A stretch of 64,000 nucleotides of DNA, from NCBI GenBank assembly GCA_001051155.2, contig JYIP02000001.1:1984001-2048000 (forward strand), written 5' to 3'. The translations under genes were made by a program, and so were the position numbers. Shown here one piece after another: positions 36,580 to 46,147 of this stretch (the stretch's first letter is position 1; each line of letters opens with the position of its first letter). The notes under the pieces are model-generated. The model saw only the letters and a list, made by a program, of their open reading frames with translations. It did no database searches and was not told the DNA's origin. The DNA is from Chrysoporthe austroafricana (lineage: Eukaryota > Ascomycota > Sordariomycetes > Diaporthales > Cryphonectriaceae).

Positions 36580-37726
36580 CTATCTCGCCACCAGCACCGC
36601 CGCCAGCTGCTGTCCCTTCTCTCCCCCGAGGTAGGTATCCTCCTCACCCTCTGGAGACATCCTCACCATCTCTAGCGCCTCTCCGTATCCCTTAATGACC
36701 ATATCCTCGTCCACCCTGAGCCCGTTCTCCACCAATGCCATGATGACGCCCCTGACTCTTGTGATCTCCCTCATGACCTCGACCTCGATATAGTCATTCT
36801 GGCTGCTGTACACAGCCTGGCTCACACTGTCCTCCATGTTCGTGGCACCCACACCACCGGCGGCCGCGGCCGCCAGGCTCGCGTCCTCGACGTGCTTACT
36901 TACCCAGACATACCCGTTGACGCCCAGCACGACGTCGATCTTGGCCGCGCCCTCGCCGCCGCCGCCCAGCGTGCCCAGCTCCATCGTCCACACCTGCCTG
37001 CGGCTCCGCACCACGCCGCCGCCGCCGCCGGTGCCGCTGACGGTCAGGAACACCCCGTTCCGCAGCTTTCCGTACTTCAGGCTGCGCGTGTGCAGCACGG
37101 CGCCACCGTCAGGATAGATCTGCTGGACCTCGGCGACCAGCAGGTCGCCCTCGGCGAAGAAGGATCGGATCGCGAGCTCGTCGGTCTCGGTGCGCCGCCG
37201 CTGGATGCCGCCGGGCAGGTTGATCGCGGACAGGGGCAGGCCGGCGAGCTGCGTGGAGCCGACGTCGACGCGCCACCTCCTGGACTGGACTTCCACGATG
37301 CGGCCCACGACGAGGTCGCCCACCTCGGGAGTGTAGCGCGCGCGGAGGGGCCGCACAGAGATGAGCTTGTTGGTTCGGGTCACGACCCCCGCGAGGGAGG
37401 AAATGATGGCCGTCGTGTCGGCGTTGGGGACGGTGTAGGTACCGTGGCCTCTGCGGGCGGGTCAGCTGCGAGTCCTGAGGGCGAAGACAGGAGCGAAGAC
37501 TCGCGCAGTTAGCCTACCTCATGTATTGTGTGTCGTCAGTGACGACCTCGCCTGGTGTCACAATATCGCTGGAGTGTTTTGCGCGCTTGGATGGTCGGCC
37601 CATGCTCATGGCGATGTCACCTTCCAGATCGACACCCCCATCGTCTGAATCTGAGTCTGATGAGGCGGCTTCATCACGACTTGACCAGCGGGGGACTGGC
37701 TTCGGTTGTATTATTGTGATGGGCAT
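36580..37726 (-). CDS. RRP4: Exosome complex RNA-binding subunit Rrp4
   Basis: S1/KH cap subunit of the RNA exosome, which guides RNA into the 3'-5' exonuclease core in nucleus and cytoplasm. Two exons, 37726-37518 and 37450-36580, give 359 residues; the 67-base intron rejoins [10 protein letters not shown], a family hallmark. Residues about 1-60 are acidic and contain a basic PSKRAKHS stretch that may be a nuclear signal. The N-terminal exosome domain follows ([10 protein letters not shown]), then the S1 domain ([20 protein letters not shown]) and a C-terminal KH domain. Two Gly-rich and one Ala/Gly-rich insertions sit in the C-terminal half ([13 protein letters not shown], and [13 protein letters not shown]), beyond the usual family sequence. 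It is convergent with OMA1, with 163 bases between the stops. Confidence 0.95.
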
Positions 37727-38226
37727 TCTGACAGCCTGCGAGGCTATTCGCTGTGGGGTAGTGAGACTGGCGAGGCCAATGTAGGTCTGGAGCTGGTGGG
37801 CGCTCGAGACCTATGGAGACAAATTGTTTGCCTTGCGCCTTGGGTGAGATGCTTGAAGCGCGGGTGAACGTTGAAATTTTGCCGTTAAGACGAGAGGTTG
37901 GCTCGAGCGGGCACTAAAGCCTTTTATGAATTTGGAAACGCTAGAACTGCAGTCAAGAGGAAGAAGCAGGATTTCGTCTTTACAAGCTAGATGGGTGCCA
38001 GAATCTAAGGGGTATCATTTTGTATTGCGCCAGTTCTTCCATGAAGGCAGAAGTTTATGTTGTCATGCGGGAGGTGAGAGCTTTCAGTTGAGTGGCTTAT
38101 CTTATCGCCCCGCCAGCTGCCACCAGCTGTGAGTAACGTCGTCCGTCCCATTCACCTTTCGACCAGCGATACTGATATTGAGCGGAGATGTCATCCCATA
38201 TGGACCGTTTGGTCGATTTATCTCGC
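37727..38226. other. Intergenic, RRP4 promoter side
   Basis: 500 bases between the RRP4 start and the end of the DMAC1-like gene, both on the minus strand. No element recognised. Confidence 0.35.
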
Positions 38227-38602
38227 TCATCCAAATAGTCGATAGATGCCCATCCAAGCCAGTCCAACTGACGTTCCAATAAGCCCTGCCTTCCGCCCAC
38301 GCATGCCTATCCACGGCTTGCTCTTGAGGATTGATGCGCGGTTCTTCTCGAGCTGCTTCATACCCTCCCAGTAGCTATAGCCCGCGAGGCCGATGAATGC
38401 GGTGCCTCCTGAACAGGATGGATCACTTTTCAGCGTACCGCATGGACAGGATGACCTAACGGGCCCGAGACATGCGACCAGAGAAGAACTCACCTACGAT
38501 GCGACACGACGTGCAGTCGTAATCGCGCCGCTCTTGCTTAAGAAGGGTCTCAGCCTTGACTGGCTGCTGAAGTGAGTGGACGGATGGCATGTCGCCGGCC
38601 AT
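38227..38602 (-). CDS. DMAC1-like small membrane protein (DUF4536-type)
   Basis: Two exons, 38602-38494 and 38408-38227, encode 96 residues; the 85-base intron (GTGAGT...TTCAG) is in phase 1. The product has a short polar N-terminus, then DYDCTSCRIVGG with a CxxC pair, a hydrophobic segment (TAFIGLAGYSYWEGMKQ) and a second hydrophobic segment near the end (GLIGTSVGLAWMGIYRL) separated by a basic loop. This hairpin with an upstream CxxC matches the DUF4536/DMAC1-like fungal family; the animal member is a distal membrane-arm assembly factor for mitochondrial complex I. A mitochondrial inner membrane location is inferred from the family. The stop is at 38229-38227. Confidence 0.72.
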
Positions 38603-38849
38603 TCTGAGAAGATTCGTTGAGAGGTGCTGGTCGTTATATTTCGCCGTGCAAAGATTCGAGATCACCTTGCACATGGATGGCCCAGAGACAACTTTGGTGG
38701 GGCAGGGTTAGGGCTACAGACAGGGAGCAGGGGCAGCCCTGCTAGTTAAGGATGGTCGTCATACCTACCACTTTGTACTCCACCACAGTCCGACCTCACA
38801 GCTCCGTGCCCCTCCAAAGGCCATCTCGACGCCTCACAAGCTTTTGAAG

Positions 38850-40460
38850 ATGGACGGCGTGATAGAGGCAATACACATCTTTGACGAGAGGAACTCGCCA
38901 ATTCTATCACATATCTATACATCCCGACCAATCTCCGCCACACACCTCCTACCGCTGTACCTGGCCCACCCCGCGCCGCGTCCGAACGTCCTCTTCCTCC
39001 CAAACACCAACCCCTCCACCCTCGTCTTCAGCCTCATCCACGGAAACCTCCTGTTCCTCTTGACGACGTCTAGCGAAGTCGAGCCTCTCCTAGTCCTTGA
39101 GTTTCTCCACCGCGTCATCGATGCCCTCGAAGAATTCCTTGGCGCGCCCCTCATCTCGCACAAGATTGAAGGTGGCTACGATGTCGTTGCCCAGCTCCTT
39201 ACCGAGATGTGCGACGCCGGGACCGTCGCCACCACCGAGCCCAACGCCCTTCGCGATATGGTAGAGGTAGAGGGCTGGATGGGCAAGCTGCTAGGCTCGA
39301 TAACACTGCCCGGTCAGGTCAAAGACCTCAGCGCTCTGGGCCGGGCCCCTAGCCCGGGCATGCCCTCGCTCGCCCAGACCACCGCGCCCGCGCTGCCGTG
39401 GAGGAGGGCCAACGTTCGGCATACCAGCAACGAGCTCTACGCAGATATGGTGGAGACGCTGAGCGTCACGCTTGCGCCGAGCGGCAGGCCGCTTGCCGCG
39501 TTCGCGAATGGCACCATCGCGTTCACGAGCAAGGTGTCGGGCGTGCCGGATATCACCATGACACTGAATGGTCCGTCGGGTAAACACAACCTGGGAAGTG
39601 TGATGGAGCTACCGGTCTTCCACCCGTGTGTGAGGCTAGCAAGGTGGAAGGAGCAGCCTGGTGTGCTGAGCTTCATACCGCCGGATGGGAGGTTCATCTT
39701 AGCTGGGTATGAGGTGGACCTGTTGCCATTCACGAATGGGAAAAGTGGGAACCTAAGTGCGAGTAGCTTGAAGCTCCCTGTCAACATCGAGATGAAGACG
39801 GGACTGGGGCTGACAGGGTCGGATTTTGAGGTCAGGGTCCATGTCAACAAGATCTTTGGCTCGAGTAGCAGTTCTAGCTCCACGGGTTTTGGCAGAGGAG
39901 GAGCCGGTGCCGGCGGCCGAGGCGGAGCACCGTCATCGCCAACCGTGGAGGACATGGTCATTTCTGTTCCTCTTCCCCAAGACGTCAGAAATCTGCCCGA
40001 GATCCGACCATCGAAAGGCGACGCAACGTACAACCCGGGCGACAGAGAGCTGCAATGGCACATCCACGGCAAGGAGCTCGGCGTTGGTGCAACATACTTC
40101 GGCCTTCGGTGCACGGTCGTTGGACAACCCACAGAGGAGGACGATGACACGCCGATGGGAAACGACTATGCTTATGATGAACCATACCAAGCAGAGCCTG
40201 CAGCAGCAAAGCTAGATAAGGCCTCTGGCCAGGAGGCAGACGAGGGTCGTGATGCTAAGAAGACCGCACAAAACAAGATCCTGATGCCCAGCTCAGCATC
40301 TGTTAGTTTCACGGTGAAGGGTTGGTTGCCGAGTGGTATTAAGGTGGAGAGTATTATGCTTGATACCAGGAAGAGTAGAGGGCTCGGGGAAGGAGTGAAG
40401 CCCTACAAGGGTGTCAAGTACCTCACTGTGTCGAAGGGTGGAGTGGAAATACGGTGTTAA
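38850..40460 (+). CDS. APM3: AP-3 adaptor complex mu subunit
   Basis: Medium chain of the AP-3 adaptor, which sorts membrane proteins from Golgi or endosomes to the vacuole and reads Tyr-based signals. One exon, 536 residues. Residues about 1-140 are the longin-like sigma/mu domain starting MDGVIEAIHIFDERN. From about 180 to the end lies the mu homology domain, with FHPCVRLARW, FIPPDGRFILAGYEVD and the C-terminal YKGVKYLTVSKGGVEIRC. Two low-complexity insertions interrupt the homology domain: a Ser/Gly-rich one near residue 340 and an acidic, Ala-rich one near 430-470. The start is the ATG two codons inside the open frame. The gene is divergent from the DMAC1-like gene, 247 bases between starts. 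Confidence 0.95.
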   Translation: MDGVIEAIHIFDERNSPILSHIYTSRPISATHLLPLYLAHPAPRPNVLFLPNTNPSTLVFSLIHGNLLFLLTTSSEVEPLLVLEFLHRVIDALEEFLGAPLISHKIEGGYDVVAQLLTEMCDAGTVATTEPNALRDMVEVEGWMGKLLGSITLPGQVKDLSALGRAPSPGMPSLAQTTAPALPWRRANVRHTSNELYADMVETLSVTLAPSGRPLAAFANGTIAFTSKVSGVPDITMTLNGPSGKHNLGSVMELPVFHPCVRLARWKEQPGVLSFIPPDGRFILAGYEVDLLPFTNGKSGNLSASSLKLPVNIEMKTGLGLTGSDFEVRVHVNKIFGSSSSSSSTGFGRGGAGAGGRGGAPSSPTVEDMVISVPLPQDVRNLPEIRPSKGDATYNPGDRELQWHIHGKELGVGATYFGLRCTVVGQPTEEDDDTPMGNDYAYDEPYQAEPAAAKLDKASGQEADEGRDAKKTAQNKILMPSSASVSFTVKGWLPSGIKVESIMLDTRKSRGLGEGVKPYKGVKYLTVSKGGVEIRC

Positions 40461-40908
40461 ATAACTTGAGGTAGCGAATGTTGATACCCCCTGACAATGT
40501 GCACTGCCAACCTTGAGTGATTAGTTACATACCTCTTGGCCAGACTGGACTCGTTCGAACCTGAGTTGAAAATGGCATCCAAGATTTCGTTCAGATCCCT
40601 GTGATGCATTGTATAGGGCAAGCTCAAATTGACGATATGGACTACACCACTGAGTTACCAACAAGTGCCAGGTATCTCATTGGAGGAATGATGTTGGCAA
40701 CTCTGAGGATCTCTATTACGTCCAATGATATTCTTCAATTGTTATGTCCTTTACTACCGAACATCTTTGACTATTCTTTGTGGTTAAGCTCCCCACCCTT
40801 GCCGCAGCCAGCCTGTGGTCTCCCTGGTGGTGACAACCTCCAGAACTCTACTACTGATCCGGCCAAATGCTTCGACTGAGAGCTAATTCTAGCCCTAGAT
40901 AATGACAT
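40461..40908. other. Convergent 3' flanks
   Basis: 448 bases between AP-3 mu (+) and the GT90 gene (-). No element recognised. Confidence 0.35.
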
Positions 40909-42303
40909 CTAGTCCCCATTTGTCAAAACAAAAGCCTCATACGTTTGTTCTTGACCCATTTCCTCCAGCGCTGCCTCGTCCCACCTCGCAACCTCAGCCC
41001 ATCCCCTGATCAGAGCCCTCCAATAACACACTTCAGCTGCGGGACTGATGTACCCTCCATCTACAAACGTCTCCCTCTGCCTCGTCGCGATGCCCTCCGC
41101 CACGCCGGGGTGCTCCTCCAACCACTTGATCGTGTCTTCCAGATCCCCCCAGTCGGGCTTTACAAACACCATGTTCGCCTCCTCCGGCGAGTATCCCACA
41201 GGCCACGACCTCCTCACCATCTCGCTCCGTGTCCACCCCCCCTCCAGCCCGGGCAGATCACTCGAGAACACCGGCTTTACGAGGTGTGTTGTGTGCATCA
41301 TCCACCCGATGGGCGGACTGATGACCACGCTCCCGCACATTTGCAGGAACTGGAACCGCCCGCTGTACGTCACGCCCTCGGTGTACAGGACGTACTTGTA
41401 CCTGCAGAAGTCCTCGATGGCGAGCGAGTTGCTCGCGGTCCGCTCGCCGTTCGCGTCCGGGACCGTGTCCCACCGCAGCGCCTCGACGTCCGCCCAGGGC
41501 TTGTCCCTGGCCGCGGACATGAGGTTCTGGCGCAGCCGCGGGTTCTGCACGCTGTTGAACCAGGTGGTGCCGCGCCAGACGGCCTTGTGTATCTTGGCGG
41601 CGAAGCCGCCCCGCGGAAGCAGCCCGGCCTCGATGTCCGCCACGGCGGCCGCCGCTCGTCGAATGGAGCCGATAAATGGTAGCTTCCACGCCCAGAAGGA
41701 GAAGTGCGGCATCAGGAACGTCCGCGCGTCCGGGTTGCCGTCGTCGTACCCCGGGCGGGAGTGCGGGTCCGCCTGCCGCGAGTAGGCCCAAGAGGTGCCA
41801 AAGGGCTGGTCCTGGAAGTTGAGCGCGAGGACGGTATCTGGGACCGTGGCATCCCGCTCGGAGGGCGGCGCGGCGAGTAGCGAGCGATGGATCTGGTGCA
41901 GGGAGGCGGTGCGGGAGGCGAGCATCTCGGCGGAGAGGTCGCGCCTGCGCTGGGACTTGAGAATGCTGAGCTGGCCGTCTTTGATGCGGGCCAGGACTGG
42001 CGCCGTCCTGGTGTTTATTGTGAAGGGGCCTTGGGAGACGACGTCGTGGATGGACCAGGTCAGGTTTGGAAAGGAGGCCTCGCATTGCGCCGTGGTGAGC
42101 GATAGATCGTTGAGCAGCGCTGGGGGATGCGGGCCTTCGTGCTGAGGGTGGTGGAGGTCCGAGGTGCGTCTGCCATCCTGAGCTTTTCGTGACCCATTGC
42201 CCGTGAAGAAGAGGTAGTATATAAGGCAGATGAACCCTATTATGTAGAGGCCAGCCCGTATCCTCCGCCTCTGCCTGGGCTTAATGACTTTATCGTCGAT
42301 CAT
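40909..42303 (-). CDS. GT90 (CAP10-like) type II membrane glycosyltransferase
   Basis: Golgi-type glycosyltransferase of family GT90. Relatives include Cryptococcus Cap10 and animal POGLUT enzymes; donor and acceptor here are unknown. One exon, 464 residues. A short basic cytosolic tail (KPRQRRRIR) precedes a signal anchor at about residues 17-34, then a stem and the catalytic domain. The typical GT90 core is visible near the last third: FCRYKYVLYTEGVTYSGRF followed by QFLQMCGSVVI, with the conserved Tyr-Ser-x-Arg. The wrong-strand frames of 245 codons opposite this gene are chance products of its high GC content. No intron is needed. The AFG1-type gene lies upstream on the same strand. Confidence 0.92.
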   Translation of the reverse strand: MIDDKVIKPRQRRRIRAGLYIIGFICLIYYLFFTGNGSRKAQDGRRTSDLHHPQHEGPHPPALLNDLSLTTAQCEASFPNLTWSIHDVVSQGPFTINTRTAPVLARIKDGQLSILKSQRRRDLSAEMLASRTASLHQIHRSLLAAPPSERDATVPDTVLALNFQDQPFGTSWAYSRQADPHSRPGYDDGNPDARTFLMPHFSFWAWKLPFIGSIRRAAAAVADIEAGLLPRGGFAAKIHKAVWRGTTWFNSVQNPRLRQNLMSAARDKPWADVEALRWDTVPDANGERTASNSLAIEDFCRYKYVLYTEGVTYSGRFQFLQMCGSVVISPPIGWMMHTTHLVKPVFSSDLPGLEGGWTRSEMVRRSWPVGYSPEEANMVFVKPDWGDLEDTIKWLEEHPGVAEGIATRQRETFVDGGYISPAAEVCYWRALIRGWAEVARWDEAALEEMGQEQTYEAFVLTNGD

Positions 42304-43139
42304 AGCTGAGGGCCATCACATTGCGAGCGTCTCCTTACGGTAATGTGTGAGGCTAGCTCTAAAGTATGAATGGGCGGCATGGTTAAGTATAAAGCTTGGC
42401 TCATTATCACCACCGAATAAAATGGTGAGTTGATGAGATCTGTCGTTGTGGTGTTGCAGGATGCAGCCCCTGAAATAGGACCACGGCGGACGTCGCTCCG
42501 GGATATTACAGGGGTTTGTCTCCGCCATCGGGGATTCGATTCTATCGGAGAATTCATGGCATAAAGCATTCTCCCCAAACTTTTGGGAACATGAAAACAC
42601 TGGTAATGAAAAACGTTGTGCATTTGGTATAATGGGATATCCACTCCTGAGGTTGTTGTTAGACAGTATCGTGGTTTCGGAGGTCGTGTTTCAACCTTAA
42701 CGGAGAGGTCTACTAATCATCTTACACGACCGCGTGGAGGAAGAAACGCGGGATATGGCTTTACATGCTCTCTGTTCGAATTTTAGACTGTCGCAGAACA
42801 GGTTATCGAGAGATCTCGGTTGCGAGCTTCTGGAGACTTATGTGCGAAGTCATGCGGCGTCGAGGAATGTGGTTTATGAGTGTAGGAGGCAAGATAAGTC
42901 CGGGAAAGAAGACATTGGTAATGTTGAGGACCCAAATCCAGCGGTCGGCTTGAAGCTGGACGATAGAGTGTAGCGAATGGGTCGTCAAGGAATTTATTTT
43001 CCACCTTTTAACCTAACCCGCCACTAAATCTACGATGCATCTAGTGTAGTATTTCATATCATTCCTGTGCTCCCTTCCTCAGGTCCTCAACCCTCCACTT
43101 GGACAACCCAGCCGGCTCGTCTAGATCGACCGACGGGCC
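42304..43139. other. Intergenic between AFG1-type and GT90 genes
   Basis: 836 bases holding the AFG1 3' flank and GT90 promoter. AT-richer than its flanks. Small overlapping frames near 42734-43004 on both strands show no domain. Confidence 0.4.
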
Positions 43140-45041
43140 TCAGGCGACATCCCCCGGTCCGCCCTTTCCACCCATCGCGTATTGTTTCCCAAGAGGCCTC
43201 GTCGGTTCCCTTCCCTCCCAGTGCCTCGCCTCAACGGGCAGCGGCGTCCACCAATTCTCCGGTGGGCCGGGACGCGCATGCCACGATGCGCTGCACATCT
43301 CCCACAGCCGGCTGGCGGCACGCTTGTAAGCGAAACGCTCGTCCTCGCCTGTGAACGCGGCAGTATTTACAAAGTCGACCTTTTGCCCAAGGATGCCAAA
43401 GTCGGAGTCGACTTCGGCGTGGATGGAGGAGGCCTTCGAGGCGCGAGGGCCGTCGTTGTAGCTGGAGATGTTGGGCCGGAAGGGCGCGGCTGAGTCTTGG
43501 AAGATCTCGGAGACTGTCTCAGAGTAAGTCGCATCCTCGTGTTCGCCATCGCTAGTCGTTGTCGTTCTCGTTGTGGTGCGGGTCACGGTTGTCAGGCCTG
43601 GTCTGCCTGGCTGTCGTCGCTTCTGCTCAGGAAAAAAGAGGTTGTCAGGGCCAACTTCGGCGCGGATGAGGAGCTTGCAGCGGGCCTCATAAAGGGCGTC
43701 GAGCAAAGTGATGAAGCGCCGAGCTTCGTTCTTCATTGCGACTGGGAGAACTGGAACCTTGTCGACGATGAAGGTATGGAAGTTGGAAGCTAGCGTGATG
43801 TAGTCTGCCGGTCCGAAGGAGTGAACGAGCTCGTTGAAGTCCCAGAAAGTCACGCCTTCGTACTGTCGTGGGACATTGATTGCCCTCCCGTAGACGACAC
43901 GAGTATCTGGTTTCCATGGAACAGATGAGATGACCGGGTTGTTGACGGTGTTGAGCATCATTCGATCCCACATCTCATGGTCGTCTACCATCAGGGCGTA
44001 TTTTCGGGGCGTTGTCGAGTCGCCGACATCGTCTCTCAGTAACAGTGTGTCGGTCTGACCTCCTACACCATCACCTGTGCGTTCAACATCTGAGGATGGT
44101 TCTGTCTCTCCAGTGTGCTCCGTGAGATCTCGCCTTCGCCAGTCTTTTGCTCCCTCCATGTGCCAAAAATCACACCTCGCCTTCAATACCTCTACAAAGG
44201 CGGCAAAGTCGCTGGTACTCCCGTACAGCTCACCACGCTGCTTGCTTCCAGACCTAAATAATTGCTTGACCAACCTACCCGTCACGGGTGCCGGATACTG
44301 CCCGCCGACAGCCTTTTCGAGCTCATCGGGCATGCGGTTCGACGAAGCGACCAGGACGCCCCCCAGCTGAAAGAAAGGAATAAAGAGATTGCTCAAAATC
44401 TTGCTCGATGCCCTATCCGGAAGCTGGAACTCGTCCAAGAATAGAATGGGCGACTGCTCGATCATCTCCTTGGCCAGCCATAACAAGGACCACTCGCGGT
44501 CTTCGCGGGCGAGACCGGGGTGCGACTTTCGGAACTTTTCTAGTCGCGAGATGCTGTAGAGCATGAAAGTGTTGAAATGCCACCTTCTCTTCCGGCTCGT
44601 TGGCAGGCCGTCGGCAAGGAGGTCCAGCAGCATCGACTTACCCGTGCCAACCTCCCCGGAGAGGAAGAGACCCTTGGGAGAGTCTACATCGAGGGCGGCT
44701 TGATGGCTGGTTAGGACGCGCGTCAAGGCCAGGCTGTCGCGGGGGCCTTCCGTCGAACGGAAGAATCGTGCGAAGAGGGGGTTGCGCCGGATGGGGTGGC
44801 TCCTCACAGCCAACTGATCCGTCTCATTCTCCCTGGCGCCGTCGATGGCCTGCGTGATCTGACGTAGCCTGCTGCGGTACTCTAACGGAGGCTGGTAGTC
44901 TCTGAGACGCAGGTAAAGTTTTTGGAGATGATGGGCCAGCCGATGCTGTGCGTGATCAGGAGAGAATACGCCGGTTGCTATGAGGGCGTTATATTTCACG
45001 AGGGGATCTGTTATGGTTACTGCCGTTCCCATGCGAGTCAT
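43140..45041 (-). CDS. AFG1: AFG1/LACE1-family AAA+ ATPase
   Basis: P-loop ATPase of the AFG1 family, which in yeast and animals acts in mitochondrial protein quality control. One exon, 633 residues from ATG 45041; yeast Afg1 is shorter. Visible blocks are the N-terminal TDPLVKYNALIATGVF and HRLAHHLQKLYLRLRDYQP, Walker A GEVGTGKS at about 129-136, Walker B ILFLDEFQLPD at about 198-208, and FIPFFQLGGVLVASSNRMP. The C-terminal part contains a Thr/Arg-rich insertion (RTTTRTTTTSDGE) and a terminal segment ending WTPLPVEARHW. The visible N-terminus is not a clear presequence, so an upstream exon or alternative location is possible. The upstream in-frame TTG at 45080 is not used. Confidence 0.9.
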   Translation of the reverse strand: MTRMGTAVTITDPLVKYNALIATGVFSPDHAQHRLAHHLQKLYLRLRDYQPPLEYRSRLRQITQAIDGARENETDQLAVRSHPIRRNPLFARFFRSTEGPRDSLALTRVLTSHQAALDVDSPKGLFLSGEVGTGKSMLLDLLADGLPTSRKRRWHFNTFMLYSISRLEKFRKSHPGLAREDREWSLLWLAKEMIEQSPILFLDEFQLPDRASSKILSNLFIPFFQLGGVLVASSNRMPDELEKAVGGQYPAPVTGRLVKQLFRSGSKQRGELYGSTSDFAAFVEVLKARCDFWHMEGAKDWRRRDLTEHTGETEPSSDVERTGDGVGGQTDTLLLRDDVGDSTTPRKYALMVDDHEMWDRMMLNTVNNPVISSVPWKPDTRVVYGRAINVPRQYEGVTFWDFNELVHSFGPADYITLASNFHTFIVDKVPVLPVAMKNEARRFITLLDALYEARCKLLIRAEVGPDNLFFPEQKRRQPGRPGLTTVTRTTTRTTTTSDGEHEDATYSETVSEIFQDSAAPFRPNISSYNDGPRASKASSIHAEVDSDFGILGQKVDFVNTAAFTGEDERFAYKRAASRLWEMCSASWHARPGPPENWWTPLPVEARHWEGREPTRPLGKQYAMGGKGGPGDVA

Positions 45042-46147
45042 CCTCGGCAGAGGATGTGTGTATAACAAAATATCCAACAATTAAATGTGAAAATGAAGAA
45101 ATCTATAGATGCATGAGATACATTATGGAAAAGAGCTGAGAACCTTCGGAACGATCAATCCTTGTCGTGCGGTCACTGGGCCGTTACCGAGAAATTGATG
45201 TGGTGGTAATGGTTGACAGCGGATGTCGGGGTGGGTGCGATGATATCAATACTCTCCATTCTCGTACTATAGCAGGCCGATATCTGGGGATATCAGCAGC
45301 AAGTGAGGCTCTCCGTCAACCATGATGTAATCCGTTAGCTTGGTCCCGCTCACTGCCACCAGGGTAACCGCTCACTATACCGTAAACTGAACAACAGGCT
45401 ATTGCTCGCACTGCAACCAAGACATGTATCTATTTGCCTGACTCGAGATTCCTCGATATTTGAAGTGCCTCCGTGGTCACTCTCTGGCTCAAGTACCGGA
45501 TCAGAGTACCGGATCAGGACATCATTGAAGTCTTCTCCTTGGTACGTGGGTGAAAGGAGACAAACAGCCACTCATGACCCCTGGACCAATGCAGCTGGTT
45601 CGGCGCTAGCCACTGGCCGTTTGGAGCTTAGTGGTGTGGGGAGAGCTTGCGCCTGCCCAGCTGCCCTTCTGTGCCTGTCTGGGTGGGCACAGACCAGCCG
45701 AGTGTTGACCTGGCGGACTTGGAAAAGTTGAGGAGCAAGTTCAAGGAGCAATCTCAGTCCAAACAACCTTTCAACCACATCCACCACCCAAGAGCCTTCA
45801 GCGCATCCCCTGGCCACATTCGACCTGACCTGGCTCTGTCTCCATCCAGGCATCTTGTCTGCGGTCACTGGACGGGTGCGACTGTTCGACCGACTGCGAC
45901 CACCGTCGCATTACTGCCCGAAGCCTTCATCGCGCGTCAAGCATCAGCAACACTTAGACCTCGTCCACTTTTCGCGTCCGAGTGCTTACACCCGCACATC
46001 ACGATCCACTCCTCGAGCATGGAATAGTCGCGCTCCCGCCATCGCAACTGTACCGAGTTCATCATTTCCACACCTCCGGCCCTTCCCTACCGCCCGTCGG
46101 CGGCCGTCGCGACTAGCATCCACAGCTAAGACATCCTCACCGTCACC
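45042..46147. promoter_or_regulatory. Divergent promoter region between AFG1-type gene and NUP133
   Basis: 1.1 kb serving two divergent housekeeping genes. A perfect direct repeat of about 15 bases (AGTACCGGATCAG) occurs at about 45492 and 45505. The NUP133 side from about 45700 is C-rich and leader-like. No CDS supported. Confidence 0.4.

Noticed and set aside
35577..36647. 356-codon frame antisense to OMA1
   Set aside because: OMA1 on the plus strand has clear catalytic motifs; the antisense frame is rich in His/Pro/Leu and has no domain.
40945..41785. Two 245-codon frames opposite the GT90 gene
   Set aside because: They are antisense to a well-supported glycosyltransferase and show only composition-driven Pro/Arg/His-rich sequence.
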